Shown one piece after another: positions 8,927-19,638 of a stretch of 64,000 nt of DNA (its first letter is position 1; each line of letters starts with the position of its first letter). The notes under the pieces are model-generated. The model had not been told where the DNA came from, searched no databases, and saw only the letters and a list, made by a program, of their open reading frames with translations. Origin of the DNA: Ruegeria atlantica (GTDB lineage: Bacteria > Pseudomonadota > Alphaproteobacteria > Rhodobacterales > Rhodobacteraceae). A program made the translations under genes and the position numbers. The DNA lies in contig NZ_WQFE01000007.1 of the NCBI RefSeq assembly GCF_013033965.1, positions 1 to 64,000 on the forward strand, given 5' to 3'.

Positions 8927-9921
8927 TGCTGTACCTCCTGCCCGAATTCTACCGTCCCCGGCTGTTGCTCGGCGCTCAGAGCTTTGCCACCGTGATACCG
9001 ATGCACAATTGATTGAAACAGGTTGCCGTCCTCGAGCGTGAAGTACAAAACGTTTTCAGGCATTTGCGCGGTTCCCAAGGCGGCCTGCACCTCGTCCCTG
9101 TCCGACCGCATGGCCAAAATGCGATACGTTTCATCGTTCAGTGCTATACCGTTGTTGCGCACTTTTTCGACCCACGAACTGAATTCTTCGCTTGGCATGG
9201 AGACGGTTTGAAATTTCTGCTTGGTAAACCCACGTCCATTGTACTGCGTGTTCTCGCCCTGCATTGTCGCGGGCACATCCGACACGACATGCAATTCTGT
9301 CGTCATGCCGGGCATAGCGTAAATCTGGCCAGCCAATGCCGGGATCATGAATGACTGCATGACGGTATCGGTCGTCAGCGTCATCGCGACCTGTTGTTTG
9401 ACCGGTATTCCAAACTCTCCGACGCTGGCGATGCCAAGGTCGGGGTAGATGAACAGCCATTTCCAGTCCAGCCCAACGACCTGAACGTTCAACGCAGGCA
9501 TTTCACCAAAGCGATCTGAATAGGGATCCAATCGGTGGGTCGCCTTCCAAAGATAAAATGACAGCAGCGCGACAATCAGGACCGGCACGCCCCACATAAC
9601 GAATTCCAGTTTCCCGGAGAAATCCCACTTGGGCCGATAAAGGGCACTGCCCTCTTTGCGGCGCCGATATCGGATAGCAATCAGCGGAACCAAAACAAGA
9701 ACCGGAACAACGGCTAGCAGAATCAGAGCAGTGGCACGCAAAAGATGCACCTTTTGGACAGCGGCAATCGGACCTTGTGGGTCCATGAAACTGTCACTGG
9801 CGCAAGCAGTATGCGCCATTAAGGAGAGAGCCGCGGCAGTGGTCACGACATGCATCGCCTTTGGTGACATTCGGAATAGGGCCACGCCTGATAGTCCTCC
9901 TGAAGCAACCTCTCGGGCCAA
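8923..9921 (-). CDS. cyoA: Cytochrome o ubiquinol oxidase subunit II
   Basis: This is subunit II of a quinol (not cytochrome c) oxidase. The cupredoxin domain (about residues 130-260) keeps the fold signature FMIPALAGQIYAMPGMTTEL but lacks the CuA cysteine pair. It has an N-terminal signal-like segment ending near AHTACAS, a weak candidate lipobox, and two membrane helices (LLRATALILLAVVPVLVLVP and VMWGVPVLIVALLSFYLW). The longest frame starts at 9921; an internal ATG at 9870 is equally plausible because it sits directly before the signal segment. It is the first gene of the cyo operon, and about 150 bases separate it from the divergent transglycosylase gene. Confidence 0.92.
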   Translation of the reverse strand: MAREVASGGLSGVALFRMSPKAMHVVTTAAALSLMAHTACASDSFMDPQGPIAAVQKVHLLRATALILLAVVPVLVLVPLIAIRYRRRKEGSALYRPKWDFSGKLEFVMWGVPVLIVALLSFYLWKATHRLDPYSDRFGEMPALNVQVVGLDWKWLFIYPDLGIASVGEFGIPVKQQVAMTLTTDTVMQSFMIPALAGQIYAMPGMTTELHVVSDVPATMQGENTQYNGRGFTKQKFQTVSMPSEEFSSWVEKVRNNGIALNDETYRILAMRSDRDEVQAALGTAQMPENVLYFTLEDGNLFQSIVHRYHGGKALSAEQQPGTVEFGQEVQQ

Positions 9922-10072
9922 CTATCGGCAGACAAATGAAATTTCTCAAGGCTTTTTCCCAAATGCCCGGTCTGCTGCCACTGACGCTGACCAACGACAG
10001 CAACAAGTGCAGACAAAAACTTCAAGTAAGCTGCTGTTGACTTGCCGTTCTGGCCGAGACAGACCTTAGGTG

Positions 10073-11308
10073 ATGCGTTGGATAGCTTTCATCCTTGGTC
10101 TTTGGTGCCTGTCCACAAGTGCAACCGCGCAGGATCGTGCTGCGGTCGAAAGGCAATTTCAGTTTTGGTTGCAAGAAACCGTCTGGCCGATGGCCCGAGC
10201 CGAGGGTGTTTCTAAACGCACGATGCTACAGGCCTTTGACGGTGTGACACTCAATTGGAAATTGCCGGATCTGGTGCCGCCCGGGCAACCGGTCAAATCT
10301 CCGAAACAGCAAAAGCAAGCTGAATTCGGGTCTCCGGGTCGGTACTTCAGCGCGGGTTCCGTTCAGGGCACAACATCTGTTGGGCGCAAGATGGCCCGAA
10401 GACACGCGGCAACCTTATCGCGCGTCGAAGCCGAAACCGGCGTGCCAGGCCGCATTATTCTGGCCATTTGGGGTCGTGAGAGCGGTTATGGGCAAGTTGC
10501 AATTCGGCACAACGCCTTTCAGGTGCTGGGTACCAAAGGATTCATGAGTACCCGCGCTGACTATTTTACCGCAGAGTTGATCGCGGCGCTGCAGATCGCT
10601 GAAGCAGGCGATGCACCGCCGGGTACAATGAAAAGCAGCTGGGCGGGTGCGTTAGGCCAGCCGCAATTCATGCCATCCAATTTTCTGACCTATGCGGCCG
10701 ACGGAAACGCAGACGGGAAAACCGACATTTGGACCTCGGCCGAAGATACGATTGCGTCGATCGGGAATTACCTGGCGCAACACGGGTGGAAAACCGGACG
10801 CGATTGGGGGTTCGAAGTCATCGTTCCCGACACCATTTCCTGCGCGCTGGAAGGCCCCGATCAAGGCAGGCGCATACGGGACTGGGCCAAAATGGGTATT
10901 GTACGCGTGTCAGGCAAACCATTTCCTAAGCACGAGTTGGGCGGAGAAGGATTTTTGATGATGCCCGCTGGCCGGAACGGCCCGGCCTTTATCGTCACAC
11001 CCAACTTCTATGTCCTCAAAGAATACAACAAGAGCGATCTCTACGCCTTGTTCGTTGGGCATGTCGGTGACCGTATTCAATACAACGTTGGCGATTTTTC
11101 GGGGCGATGGGGCAAGATCGACGCCATGTACAGGTCCGACATCGCGGCCATGCAGCGTACACTGGAACAACAAGGGCACGACGTAGGCGGCGCAGACGGC
11201 CTGCCAGGGTTCAAGACCCGCCGCTCGATCGGACGCTGGCAAGAAACAATTGGTCAGGTTCCGACCTGCTTTCCGGACGCGGGCATGAAGGCCACGCTGA
11301 TCCGGTAG
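10073..11308 (+). CDS. Lytic murein transglycosylase B-type, with peptidoglycan-binding domain
   Basis: The product is 411 residues and secreted (signal peptide about residues 1-20, IAFILGLWCLSTSATAQ). The MltB/SLT_2 catalytic domain covers about residues 25-320. The catalytic Glu is in WGRESGYGQVAIRHN, with further family motifs in AGALGQPQFMPSNF and DGKTDIWTSAEDTIASIGNYL. A C-terminal peptidoglycan-binding domain (about 345-400, AAMQRTLEQQGHDVGGADGL) follows. It cleaves glycan strands with formation of 1,6-anhydromuramic acid during cell-wall turnover. A GTG lies directly before the chosen ATG. It is transcribed divergently from cyoA and stands alone. Confidence 0.93.
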   Translation: MRWIAFILGLWCLSTSATAQDRAAVERQFQFWLQETVWPMARAEGVSKRTMLQAFDGVTLNWKLPDLVPPGQPVKSPKQQKQAEFGSPGRYFSAGSVQGTTSVGRKMARRHAATLSRVEAETGVPGRIILAIWGRESGYGQVAIRHNAFQVLGTKGFMSTRADYFTAELIAALQIAEAGDAPPGTMKSSWAGALGQPQFMPSNFLTYAADGNADGKTDIWTSAEDTIASIGNYLAQHGWKTGRDWGFEVIVPDTISCALEGPDQGRRIRDWAKMGIVRVSGKPFPKHELGGEGFLMMPAGRNGPAFIVTPNFYVLKEYNKSDLYALFVGHVGDRIQYNVGDFSGRWGKIDAMYRSDIAAMQRTLEQQGHDVGGADGLPGFKTRRSIGRWQETIGQVPTCFPDAGMKATLIR

Positions 11309-11710
11309 CGATTCGCCCTGATCCTGAGACCCCTGTGTTGTTTGACCATGCGGAAACAGCCAAACTGAAATCTTCGTGCTTCACTAAAATGTCACGAAGC
11401 CTTGGGGTTTCGGTACAAAAATTCCGCTGAACCCCGAAATTCTATCACAATCCACCTCTGGTTGCTCAATTTGCAGGCAAAGGCTTTAACCTTTTTTGAA
11501 ATAGTGCCACCTTCTGCGTCAGTGAAAGGCGACTTTTGCAAACACGTTCCCGACTGCAAACCGAAAGACTGCGACGCGGTGTTCATTGCGATCTGAAAAA
11601 GCAAAATTCGAACCAGTCCCGGTCTCTTTCTGGGTCGGACAAACATGGTGGCCTTCAGCCATCCTGAAGGGATGCGCGTGGGTCGCTGAAAAAAACGGGA
11701 GTTGAAACAC
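11309..11710. other. Intergenic region upstream of the peptide transporter operon
   Basis: These 402 bases between the transglycosylase and the binding-protein gene hold no convincing gene on either strand and no tRNA or obvious rho-independent terminator. A Shine-Dalgarno GGGAG lies at 11697-11701 before the oppA-like ATG. The promoter of the opp operon should lie in the right-hand half, but I cannot point to a clear -35/-10 pair. Confidence 0.5.
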
Positions 11711-13339
11711 ATGAACAAGTATATTCGTACATCTCTTGCGGGGCTTCTGACCTCGACCATGATTACAGGCGCTGCCTTTGCCGCAGGTACCCACCCGGAA
11801 ACCGGCGAAGCGCTGGCGGATGATCAGACTTTTACCTATCGTATTCTGGACGAACACAGCTCGGTCGACCCTCAGGTTGTCGAAGATGTGTCCGGCGCCG
11901 AGATCGTGCGTGATCTGTTCGAAGGCCTGATGAACCAGGACGAAGACGGCAACCTGGTCCCAGGTGTTGCGACCAGTTACACCACTAACGACACCAAAGA
12001 TGTCTACACCTTTACGCTGCGCGACGATGCGAAATGGTCGAACGGTGATCCGGTAACTGCCGGCGATTTTGTGTTCGCCTGGAAACGTGCCGTCGATCCC
12101 GCTCTGTCTTCGCCTTACGCGTGGTTCATGGAGCTGATGTCGATCGAAAACGCATCTGAAATCATCGCGGGTGACAAGCCGGTTGACGACCTGGGCGTAA
12201 AAGCCATCGACGACCATACACTTGAAGTGACTTTGAGCGCCCCTCTGCCGTATTTCGCGCAGATGACCACGCACTCGACCACTTTCCCTGCCCCGCAAAA
12301 AGTCATCGAAGAGTTTGGCGACGCCTGGACAAAGCCTGAAAACATCGTTTCGAACGGTGCTTATGTCCTGACCGAACATCTGCCGCAGGAACGTTCGGTT
12401 CGTGAGCGGAACGAAAACTACTGGGACAACGACAACACCATCATCGACAAGGTTGTCGCCTTGGTCATCAACGATGAAAACGTCGCCTTGACCCGTTACC
12501 TGGCAGGTGAGCTGGATCGCACCGAAGTTCCCGCCGGTCAGTTCCCACGCCTGCAAAAAGAGCACCCGGAAGAGGCAATCAGCTTCCCGCGTCTGTGTAA
12601 CTATTATTACACGTTCAACCTGTCCGATGGCGGCCCCGAGGCCTTCAAAGACCCGAACGTCCGTCAGGCGCTGTCCCTGGCCGTAGATCGCAAGATCATC
12701 ACTGAAAACATCATGGCAGGTGGACAGCCTCAGGCTTATACCTTTGCTCCGGCAGCGACCGCTGGCTTTGACGTTCCGGACGTAGAAATGGCGTCCATGT
12801 CTCAGGCCGAGCGTGACGAACTGGCCAAAGAGCTGCTGGCTGCAGCTGGTTATGGTCCCGACAACCCACTGAGCTTTGAGATGGTTTACAACACCTCGGA
12901 GGCACACAAGAAGGTCGCCGTGGCGCTGAGCCAGATGTGGAAGCAAAAGCTGGGCGTCAACGCTGAGCTGGCCAACATGGAATGGAAGATCTTCCTGGAA
13001 GAGCGCGGCAACCAGAACTTCGATCTGGCCCGTGGCGCATGGTGCGGCGACTACAACGAAGCCTCGACCTTCCTTGACCTCCTGCAGTCGGACTCTGGTT
13101 ATAACGACGGCAAGTACAACAACGCACGCGTTGACGAGCTGCTGTCCGAAGCCAAAACCTCTGACGATGCGGCACCTCTGTACACCGAGGTTGAGCGCAT
13201 CATTGCGCAAGAGACCCCCGTTATCCCGATCTATCACTATGCTGGTGTCTACATGATGGACAGCGATGTCGGTAACTGGCCGGTCAACAACGTAGAGCAG
13301 AACTGGTATTCCAAGAACCTCTACAAAGTCGCCGAATAA
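11711..13339 (+). CDS. oppA: Oligopeptide ABC transporter, periplasmic binding protein
   Basis: This is a 542-residue extracellular solute-binding protein of family 5. A signal peptide ends after about residue 24 (TGAAFA|AG). The family-typical start of the mature part, ETGEALADDQTFTYRILDEH and VDPQVVEDVSGAEIVRDLFEGL, and the later RQALSLAVDRKIITENIMAG fit OppA/DppA. The ligand is most likely oligopeptides of 2-5 residues, but murein peptides or other substrates cannot be excluded. A TTG at 11702 is in frame; ATG 11711 is preferred because GGGAG lies about nine bases upstream. It is the first gene of a four-gene operon and is followed by a strong stem-loop. Confidence 0.9.
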   Translation: MNKYIRTSLAGLLTSTMITGAAFAAGTHPETGEALADDQTFTYRILDEHSSVDPQVVEDVSGAEIVRDLFEGLMNQDEDGNLVPGVATSYTTNDTKDVYTFTLRDDAKWSNGDPVTAGDFVFAWKRAVDPALSSPYAWFMELMSIENASEIIAGDKPVDDLGVKAIDDHTLEVTLSAPLPYFAQMTTHSTTFPAPQKVIEEFGDAWTKPENIVSNGAYVLTEHLPQERSVRERNENYWDNDNTIIDKVVALVINDENVALTRYLAGELDRTEVPAGQFPRLQKEHPEEAISFPRLCNYYYTFNLSDGGPEAFKDPNVRQALSLAVDRKIITENIMAGGQPQAYTFAPAATAGFDVPDVEMASMSQAERDELAKELLAAAGYGPDNPLSFEMVYNTSEAHKKVAVALSQMWKQKLGVNAELANMEWKIFLEERGNQNFDLARGAWCGDYNEASTFLDLLQSDSGYNDGKYNNARVDELLSEAKTSDDAAPLYTEVERIIAQETPVIPIYHYAGVYMMDSDVGNWPVNNVEQNWYSKNLYKVAE

Positions 13340-13357
13340 TCATCCTTAGACCACGTG

Positions 13358-13383
13358 TTGCCCCGGAGTTTTCTTCGGGGCAA
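13358..13383 (+). terminator. Stem-loop between oppA and oppB
   Basis: TTGCCCCG pairs perfectly with CGGGGCAA, and three further pairs (GAG with CTT, one G-T) close on a TTTT loop, giving about 11 base pairs. There is no T-run after it, so it is better read as an mRNA-stabilising or partial attenuating hairpin that raises binding-protein mRNA over the permease genes than as a full terminator. Confidence 0.7.
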
Positions 13384-13405
13384 TGCCAATAATTGGGGGC
13401 ATGAA

Positions 13406-14329
<924 letters not shown>

Positions 14330-14338
14330 GGGCTGGCA

Positions 14339-15268
14339 ATGCTTGGTAAATCACAAAAAGCCGCCCATCTGGCCGAAGATATCACCGATTACACGGTCAT
14401 TCAGGGGCGTTCACTCTGGCAAGACGCACGTATGCGTTTTGTTCGCAACAAAGCGGCCATGGCCAGCCTGTTCATTCTGGCAATGATCGTGTTGTTCACA
14501 ATCATTGGTCCTTACTTTGCCGTATGGAGCAACGAGGAGATTGACTGGAATGTCATGGGCGATGTGCGCGGCTTGGGAATGCCGTCCACGGAGACCGGAC
14601 ATTTCTTCGGCGTCGACGATCTGGGCCGCGATCTTTATAGCCGCGTCATTCAGGCAACCACCACATCTCTGCTGGTGGGTCTGATCGGCGCTGCGACTGC
14701 CCTGATTGTCGGTACCTGCTACGGTATTGCCGCGGGTTATATCGGTGGCCGCACTGATGGCGTGATGATGCGCTTCGTCGATATCTTGCTGGCTATTCCG
14801 GCGACTCTGGTCATCATACTGTTGTTGGTCGTTGCCGGCCGGTCGTTCGTAATGCTGTTCATCGCACTTGGCGCGGTCGGCTGGTTGACGATGGCACGGA
14901 TTGTTCGGGGGCAAACCCTGACCCTGAAGAACCGAGAGTTCATCGAGGCCGCACGCGCAGCTGGGGTTAGCGAGTTCACCATCATGTATCGCCATATCCT
15001 GCCCAACCTTCTGGGTGTGGTGATCGTGTACGCCTCGCTGCTCGTGCCTGAAATGATCCTGACGGAAAGCTTCATCTCGTTCCTCGGCCTTGGGATTTCT
15101 GAGCCCTATACCTCGCTGGGTCGACTGATCGCCGAAGGAGCCGGAACGATGGGCTATGGCACCTTGTGGCAGCTGTTGTTCCCACTAACATTCTACGTCG
15201 CAATCATCATAACCATGTTCTTCATCGGTGATGGGCTGCGTGACGCTCTGGACCCGAAGGATCGCTGA
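14339..15268 (+). CDS. oppC: Oligopeptide ABC transporter permease 2
   Basis: This 309-residue permease is of the OppC/DppC type. An N-terminal cytoplasmic stretch ([20 protein letters not shown]) is typical of OppC, followed by a helix near residues 42-62, a periplasmic loop with GTDDLGRD-like [17 protein letters not shown], and five more helices. The coupling loop is [21 protein letters not shown]. It pairs with the preceding permease to form the channel. It sits nine bases after oppB; the ATPase gene begins directly after its stop. Confidence 0.93.
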   Translation: MLGKSQKAAHLAEDITDYTVIQGRSLWQDARMRFVRNKAAMASLFILAMIVLFTIIGPYFAVWSNEEIDWNVMGDVRGLGMPSTETGHFFGVDDLGRDLYSRVIQATTTSLLVGLIGAATALIVGTCYGIAAGYIGGRTDGVMMRFVDILLAIPATLVIILLLVVAGRSFVMLFIALGAVGWLTMARIVRGQTLTLKNREFIEAARAAGVSEFTIMYRHILPNLLGVVIVYASLLVPEMILTESFISFLGLGISEPYTSLGRLIAEGAGTMGYGTLWQLLFPLTFYVAIIITMFFIGDGLRDALDPKDR

Positions 15269-15269
15269 T

Positions 15270-17075
15270 ATGAGTCTGTTTTCCGTAAAAGATCTGGGCG
15301 TCCAGTTCAACACGCCCGATGGCGTTGTTGAGGCTGTAAAAGGCATCAGTTTCGATATCAATCCGGGCGAATGCCTGGGCATCGTAGGCGAAAGTGGCTC
15401 CGGCAAAAGCCAGACCTTCATGGCTGCAATGGGCTTGTTGCCACCCGCCGGGCAAGCAACCGGTTCCGCCATGCTGAACGGTCAGGAAATTCTGAACCTG
15501 CCGGTAAACAAGCTGAACCAAATTCGTGGCGACGATGTCGGCATGATCTTTCAGGATCCTCTCACTGCCCTGACCCCGCACCTGCGGATTGGCCAGCAGA
15601 TGCGTGAAGTTCTGCAGGTTCATGAAGGGCTGCAAGGTTCGGCTGCGCGGGCACGCTGCCTTGAATGGCTGGATCGCGTGCGCATCCCCGAAGCCAAGCG
15701 GCGACTGGACCAGTATCCGCATGAGTTGTCCGGTGGTATGCGCCAGAGGGTCATGATCGCAATGTCCATGCTGTGCAATCCCAAGCTGCTGATCGCGGAT
15801 GAACCGACAACAGCCTTGGATGTGACCGTTCAGGCCGACATTCTGGATCTGATGGTACGCCTACAAAAAGACGAAGGCACGGCGATCGCCCTGATCACAC
15901 ATGACATGGGTGTCGTCGCGCGTATGTGCGACCGCGTCCAGGTCATGCGATTGGGTCAATTCGTCGAGTCGGGTGAGACACGCGAGATTTTCCGCGCGCC
16001 GAAGCATGAGTACACCCAGACGTTGCTGGAAGCGATGCCGCGCATCGATGCCGGCGATGCGCCTAAGGCGCTTGAAAAAGTCGATGATCCGCTGCTGAAA
16101 GTCGATGACGTAAAGGTGCACTTTCCGATCCACGTTTCGGGCGGGCTGTTTGGACACAAAGTTCCGCTGAAAGCCGTCGATGGAGTCAGCTTTGACATCC
16201 GCAAGGGCGAAACGCTGGGTGTTGTGGGCGAGTCTGGTTGCGGCAAGTCCACTTTGGCGCGGGCCGTTTTGCAACTGATCGAGCCCAGCGCGGGCAACGT
16301 CAGTTGGCTGGGCCATCCCATCGTCGGGCTGAAACGGCGCGAACTGAACAAATACCGTAAGGATTTGCAGATCGTGTTCCAGGATCCATTGGCCAGCCTC
16401 GATCCGCGTATGACCATTTCGGCCTCGATTGCTGAGCCATTGAAGACCTATCGCCCTGACCTGACTGAGCGGGAACGCAAAAAGCTGGTCTCCGAAATGA
16501 TGGAGCGGGTCGGTTTGAAAGCTAACATGATCAACCGATATCCGCATGAACTGTCCGGCGGCCAGAACCAGCGTGTCGGTATTGCGCGAGCGATGATCAA
16601 CAAACCCAAACTCATCATCTGTGACGAAGCTGTGTCGGCACTGGACGTGTCAATTCAGGCGCAGATCGTGGAGTTGCTACGTGAGTTGCAACAGGAATTT
16701 GGTCTGTCGATGATCTTCATCAGTCACGATCTGTCTGTTGTTCGGGCGGTATCGAACCGGATCATGGTGCTTTATCTGGGCCGGATCGTGGAATTGGGTG
16801 ACGGAGAAGTGATCTGTTCTGATCCGATCCACCCGTACACGAAATCGCTGATCTCGGCCGTTCCCATTCCGGACCCGGACGTTGAGCGTAGTCGTACACG
16901 CCTGAAATTGCCGGGCGAATTGCCTTCACCGATGGATCCCAAAGCGGCATTGAGGTTCCTGCCAAGTCGTTTGGCGGCTGGGGAGACGAACTATGTTCCA
17001 CGGTTGAGCGAAGTGAAACCCAATCATTTTGTGGCCGAACACGACTCGCTCGAAGCGATCATGGCAAAGGCATAA
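15270..17075 (+). CDS. oppDF: Fused dual ATPase of oligopeptide ABC transporter (OppD-OppF)
   Basis: This 601-residue protein contains two complete ABC domains in tandem. Domain 1 has GESGSGKS at residues 40-47 and LSGGMRQRV, and domain 2 has GESGCGKS near residue 320 and LSGGQNQRV. Both end in the oligopeptide-transporter C-terminal extension ([18 protein letters not shown] and [17 protein letters not shown]). In E. coli these are separate proteins OppD and OppF; the fusion supplies both nucleotide-binding sites from one chain, as in YejF. The reading frame is open upstream within oppC; ATG 15270 immediately follows the oppC stop and starts the conserved domain. It is the last gene of the operon. 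Confidence 0.93.
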   Translation: MSLFSVKDLGVQFNTPDGVVEAVKGISFDINPGECLGIVGESGSGKSQTFMAAMGLLPPAGQATGSAMLNGQEILNLPVNKLNQIRGDDVGMIFQDPLTALTPHLRIGQQMREVLQVHEGLQGSAARARCLEWLDRVRIPEAKRRLDQYPHELSGGMRQRVMIAMSMLCNPKLLIADEPTTALDVTVQADILDLMVRLQKDEGTAIALITHDMGVVARMCDRVQVMRLGQFVESGETREIFRAPKHEYTQTLLEAMPRIDAGDAPKALEKVDDPLLKVDDVKVHFPIHVSGGLFGHKVPLKAVDGVSFDIRKGETLGVVGESGCGKSTLARAVLQLIEPSAGNVSWLGHPIVGLKRRELNKYRKDLQIVFQDPLASLDPRMTISASIAEPLKTYRPDLTERERKKLVSEMMERVGLKANMINRYPHELSGGQNQRVGIARAMINKPKLIICDEAVSALDVSIQAQIVELLRELQQEFGLSMIFISHDLSVVRAVSNRIMVLYLGRIVELGDGEVICSDPIHPYTKSLISAVPIPDPDVERSRTRLKLPGELPSPMDPKAALRFLPSRLAAGETNYVPRLSEVKPNHFVAEHDSLEAIMAKA

Positions 17076-17082
17076 CTTCCCT

Positions 17083-17111
17083 GCCCCGAAGCAAGTTATT
17101 GCCTTCGGGGC
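17083..17111 (+). terminator. Stem-loop after oppDF
   Basis: GCCCCGAAG pairs with CTTCGGGGC, extended by GCAA/TTGC across one bulged C. It lies eight bases after the oppDF stop and probably ends or protects the operon transcript, although no T-run follows. Confidence 0.55.
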
Positions 17112-17385
17112 GGGTTCCTCCCGGCTATATGAAGGATTCTGAACTGTTTCTGCATTGCGGCCAATATGCACCATTCAGCGATCTTTGTACTGACAAGCAG
17201 CAGCTACAGAGGCTATGACTTAACCGGCATCTACACAGCATTTTGACTTCTGATTTCACCGGTGGCACGATTTCTCCTAGTTGTTTGGCATTGCCTATTT
17301 GCGTTGATTGTTCTAGCCGCGCGCACTAAGAGGTGGCATCAACAAAACGCATACATTCGAACAAGATATTTTGCTGAGAGGTAGC
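17112..17385. other. Intergenic region upstream of galU
   Basis: Together with the hairpin this spans about 310 bases between oppDF and galU. It is AT-richer than its neighbours and contains no gene-like frame. The galU ribosome-binding site (GAGAGG just before ATG 17386) lies at its right end. It presumably holds the galU promoter; no confident motif was identified. Confidence 0.4.
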
Positions 17386-18279
17386 ATGGTACGTAAGGTC
17401 ACAAAGGCGATTTTCCCGGTTGCAGGTCTCGGCACGCGCTTTCTGCCCGCGACTAAATCGGTACCTAAGGAAATCATGACCCTAGTCGATCGCCCGCTGG
17501 TTCAATATGCAATCGACGAGGCCCGAGCCGCCGGAATTACCGAGTTCATTTTTGTAACGTCCCGCGGGAAATCTGCGCTTGAGGACTATTTTGACCACAA
17601 TCAGATCCTTGAGCAGTCGCTCAAGGAAAAAGGCAAAGATGACCTGCTGGCAACGCTGAATGCGACCAACATGGAAAGCGGGGCAATCGCCTATATTCGG
17701 CAACACAAGGCGCTGGGTTTGGGCCACGCCGTATGGTGCGCGCGTCGCCTGATCGGAGATGAGCCATTTGCGGTCATGCTGCCTGACGACGTCATCGCCG
17801 GGGAAAAACCCTGCTTGCAGCAGATGATAGAAGCCTATGAGGAAACCGGCGGCAACATGGTTGCCACTATGGAAGTTCCCTCGGAAAAAACAAGTTCTTA
17901 CGGCGTTCTGGATGTCGGCGACAATATCGGCACAGTGGTGCGCGCGCGCGGAATGGTCGAGAAACCGAATCCCCAGGAAGCACCTTCCAACCTGGCGGTT
18001 ATCGGTCGTTACATTCTGAGACCTTCGGTTCTGTACAACCTTAACCAGAACAAACAGGGGAGTGGTGGCGAGATTCAACTCACGGACGCCATCGCGGAAG
18101 ATATCAGAAACGGTGTTCCGGTTTTCGGTTACAAATTCGATGGCCAGCGGTTCGACTGCGGATCCAAGGCGGGTTTCCTGCAGGCAACAGTTGCGTTTGC
18201 GCTGGCGCGCGACGACCTTCGAGAGGATTTGCAAAAATACCTACACGATGTTGCCGCCACCGGTCAGGCTGCTCAGTAA
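17386..18279 (+). CDS. galU: UTP--glucose-1-phosphate uridylyltransferase
   Basis: This 297-residue nucleotidyltransferase makes UDP-glucose from glucose-1-phosphate and UTP for polysaccharide and glycolipid synthesis. Seen motifs are the nucleotide-binding start FPVAGLGTRFLPATKSVPKE, then FVTSRGKSALEDYFD, MLPDDVIAG, and the sugar-binding GSGGEIQLTDAI and FDCGSKAGFLQAT, all typical of bacterial GalU. The frame is open to 17371 via TTG, but ATG 17386 follows a GAGAGG ribosome-binding site. It is monocistronic with a strong terminator about 45 bases behind it. The fucose-nucleotide genes further right lie on the opposite strand. Confidence 0.95.
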   Translation: MVRKVTKAIFPVAGLGTRFLPATKSVPKEIMTLVDRPLVQYAIDEARAAGITEFIFVTSRGKSALEDYFDHNQILEQSLKEKGKDDLLATLNATNMESGAIAYIRQHKALGLGHAVWCARRLIGDEPFAVMLPDDVIAGEKPCLQQMIEAYEETGGNMVATMEVPSEKTSSYGVLDVGDNIGTVVRARGMVEKPNPQEAPSNLAVIGRYILRPSVLYNLNQNKQGSGGEIQLTDAIAEDIRNGVPVFGYKFDGQRFDCGSKAGFLQATVAFALARDDLREDLQKYLHDVAATGQAAQ

Positions 18280-18325
18280 CCAGAGGCCGCAACCTCGCAT
18301 ACGAGGTAATCAGCACAGACAGAAG

Positions 18326-18361
18326 GGGCAAGCTGCGGGCAACGCGCTTGCCCTTTTTCTT
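18326..18361 (+). terminator. Rho-independent terminator of galU
   Basis: GGGCAAGC (18326-18333) and GCTTGCCC (18346-18353) form a perfect eight-base stem, directly followed by TTTTTCTT. This is the clearest intrinsic terminator in the window. Confidence 0.88.
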
Positions 18362-18528
18362 GCGATGAGGTTGCAAGCGCCCTTCGAATTGTTGGGCACC
18401 CGTTAACCCAGGAAAATCTTGGCAAGACGTTAACCGGACGAACCCATTGGTCAGGCGGGTTTCATGGGCAGCGCGGCAGTGTAGCCCGCAATGCAAATGT
18501 CGATCCGATAGCCAACGGAGGATGCCCC

Positions 18529-19605
18529 TTGTCCCAGAATTCGCCCAAGTTGAACCTACCATTTCTACAACCTTCTCAGGCGCAAAAACACATCACGCAC
18601 AACGAAGCCCTGAGACGTCTTGATCTGATCGTCCAACTAAGTATCGCGTCAACCGGTGCCTCTACACCGCCCTCAGTGCCGGAACAGGGTGAGCTCCATG
18701 CCATTGGGTCGTCACCCGCCGGAGACTGGGCGGGTCACGAAGGAGAACTTGCCGCCTGGCTGGATGACGGCTGGCATTTCGTAACACCTGAATTGGGCTG
18801 GCGTGCGTGGGATCAGGAAAGTGATCGCCTGAAAATTTGGGACGGTTCAGCATGGATTGAACCCCCGACCGCGACGCAAAATCTTCCGGGTGTTGGTATT
18901 GCCACCGGGCACGACAGTACAAATCGCCTGTCCGTTCGCGCACCCGCGACTTTGCTAAGCCACGAGGGCGGCGGGCACCAACTAAAGATCAACAAGGCAA
19001 ATGCTGTTGAGACCGCTTCTCTGCTGTTTCAATCCAATTGGACCGGGCATGCCGAAATGGGTTTGTCGGGTAATACAGGTTTTTCCATCAAGGTCTCGCC
19101 AGATGGCACCAACTGGTCCGAAGCGCTGAGCATTGATCCAGCGTCCGGGGTGGCCTCAGGCGCGGCGGTGCAAAGCAGCGCAGATGATACAACTACGGGG
19201 CGCCTGATGCGGGCAGACTATGGCTACGGGCCCGGTAATGTTCTCGGGACCGTCACGCAAAATGGCGGAACCCCAACCGGCGCTGTGATTGAGCGCGGAA
19301 CCTCTGCGAGTGGTGAGTTTGTCCGGTTTGCTGATGGCACTCAGATTTGCACGGCCACGCTGAATGCTACTGCCTGCACAAATTCCGAAGGTGCCCTGTA
19401 CGCCAGCACGTCGGACACCTGGGCCTTCCCGGCTGTTTTTGCGGCTGGCACCAACCCGGCGATCAGCGGCAGTGGGGGCGCAACTGGGAGGTTCTTGGGG
19501 GTGGATGAGCCGACCGAAACTCAAGTCGCGTACAAAGTACTTTCGTCCGCTTCCGACACAACGGTCCTCCCCCCAACCGCCATAGCCATCGGCCGCTGGT
19601 TCTAA
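18529..19605 (+). CDS. DUF2793 domain-containing protein
   Basis: This 358-residue protein begins with a family-like segment (LNLPFLQPSQAQKHITHNEAL) followed by ELHAIGSSPAGDWAGHEGELAAW and WRAWDQESDRLKIWDGSAW, features I associate with DUF2793 proteins of Rhodobacteraceae and phage-like tail regions. The C-terminal half is Gly/Thr/Ser-rich and resembles beta-structured surface or appendage domains. There is no signal peptide. The start is TTG at 18529: GGAGG at 18517-18521 is seven bases upstream, whereas the ATG inside that segment is out of frame. It is convergent with fcl. Function is unknown; a role in surface polysaccharide or phage/GTA-like particle attachment would be speculation. Confidence 0.8.
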   Translation: MSQNSPKLNLPFLQPSQAQKHITHNEALRRLDLIVQLSIASTGASTPPSVPEQGELHAIGSSPAGDWAGHEGELAAWLDDGWHFVTPELGWRAWDQESDRLKIWDGSAWIEPPTATQNLPGVGIATGHDSTNRLSVRAPATLLSHEGGGHQLKINKANAVETASLLFQSNWTGHAEMGLSGNTGFSIKVSPDGTNWSEALSIDPASGVASGAAVQSSADDTTTGRLMRADYGYGPGNVLGTVTQNGGTPTGAVIERGTSASGEFVRFADGTQICTATLNATACTNSEGALYASTSDTWAFPAVFAAGTNPAISGSGGATGRFLGVDEPTETQVAYKVLSSASDTTVLPPTAIAIGRWF

Positions 19606-19617
19606 TCCGTTAGACTG

Positions 19618-19635
19618 CCCGGATCATATTCCGGG
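19618..19635. terminator. Short palindrome between convergent DUF2793 and fcl genes
   Basis: CCCGGA and TCCGGG form a six-base stem around TCATAT. It lies between the two convergent stop codons and could act as a bidirectional terminator, but no T-run flanks it on either side. Confidence 0.35.
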
Positions 19636-19638
19636 TGG

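Noticed and set aside
11519-13237. A 572-codon open frame on the minus strand opposite oppA
   Set aside because: It mirrors the codon structure of oppA, has no recognisable motifs or ribosome-binding site and ends in the leader of that gene; the plus-strand product is a clear family member.
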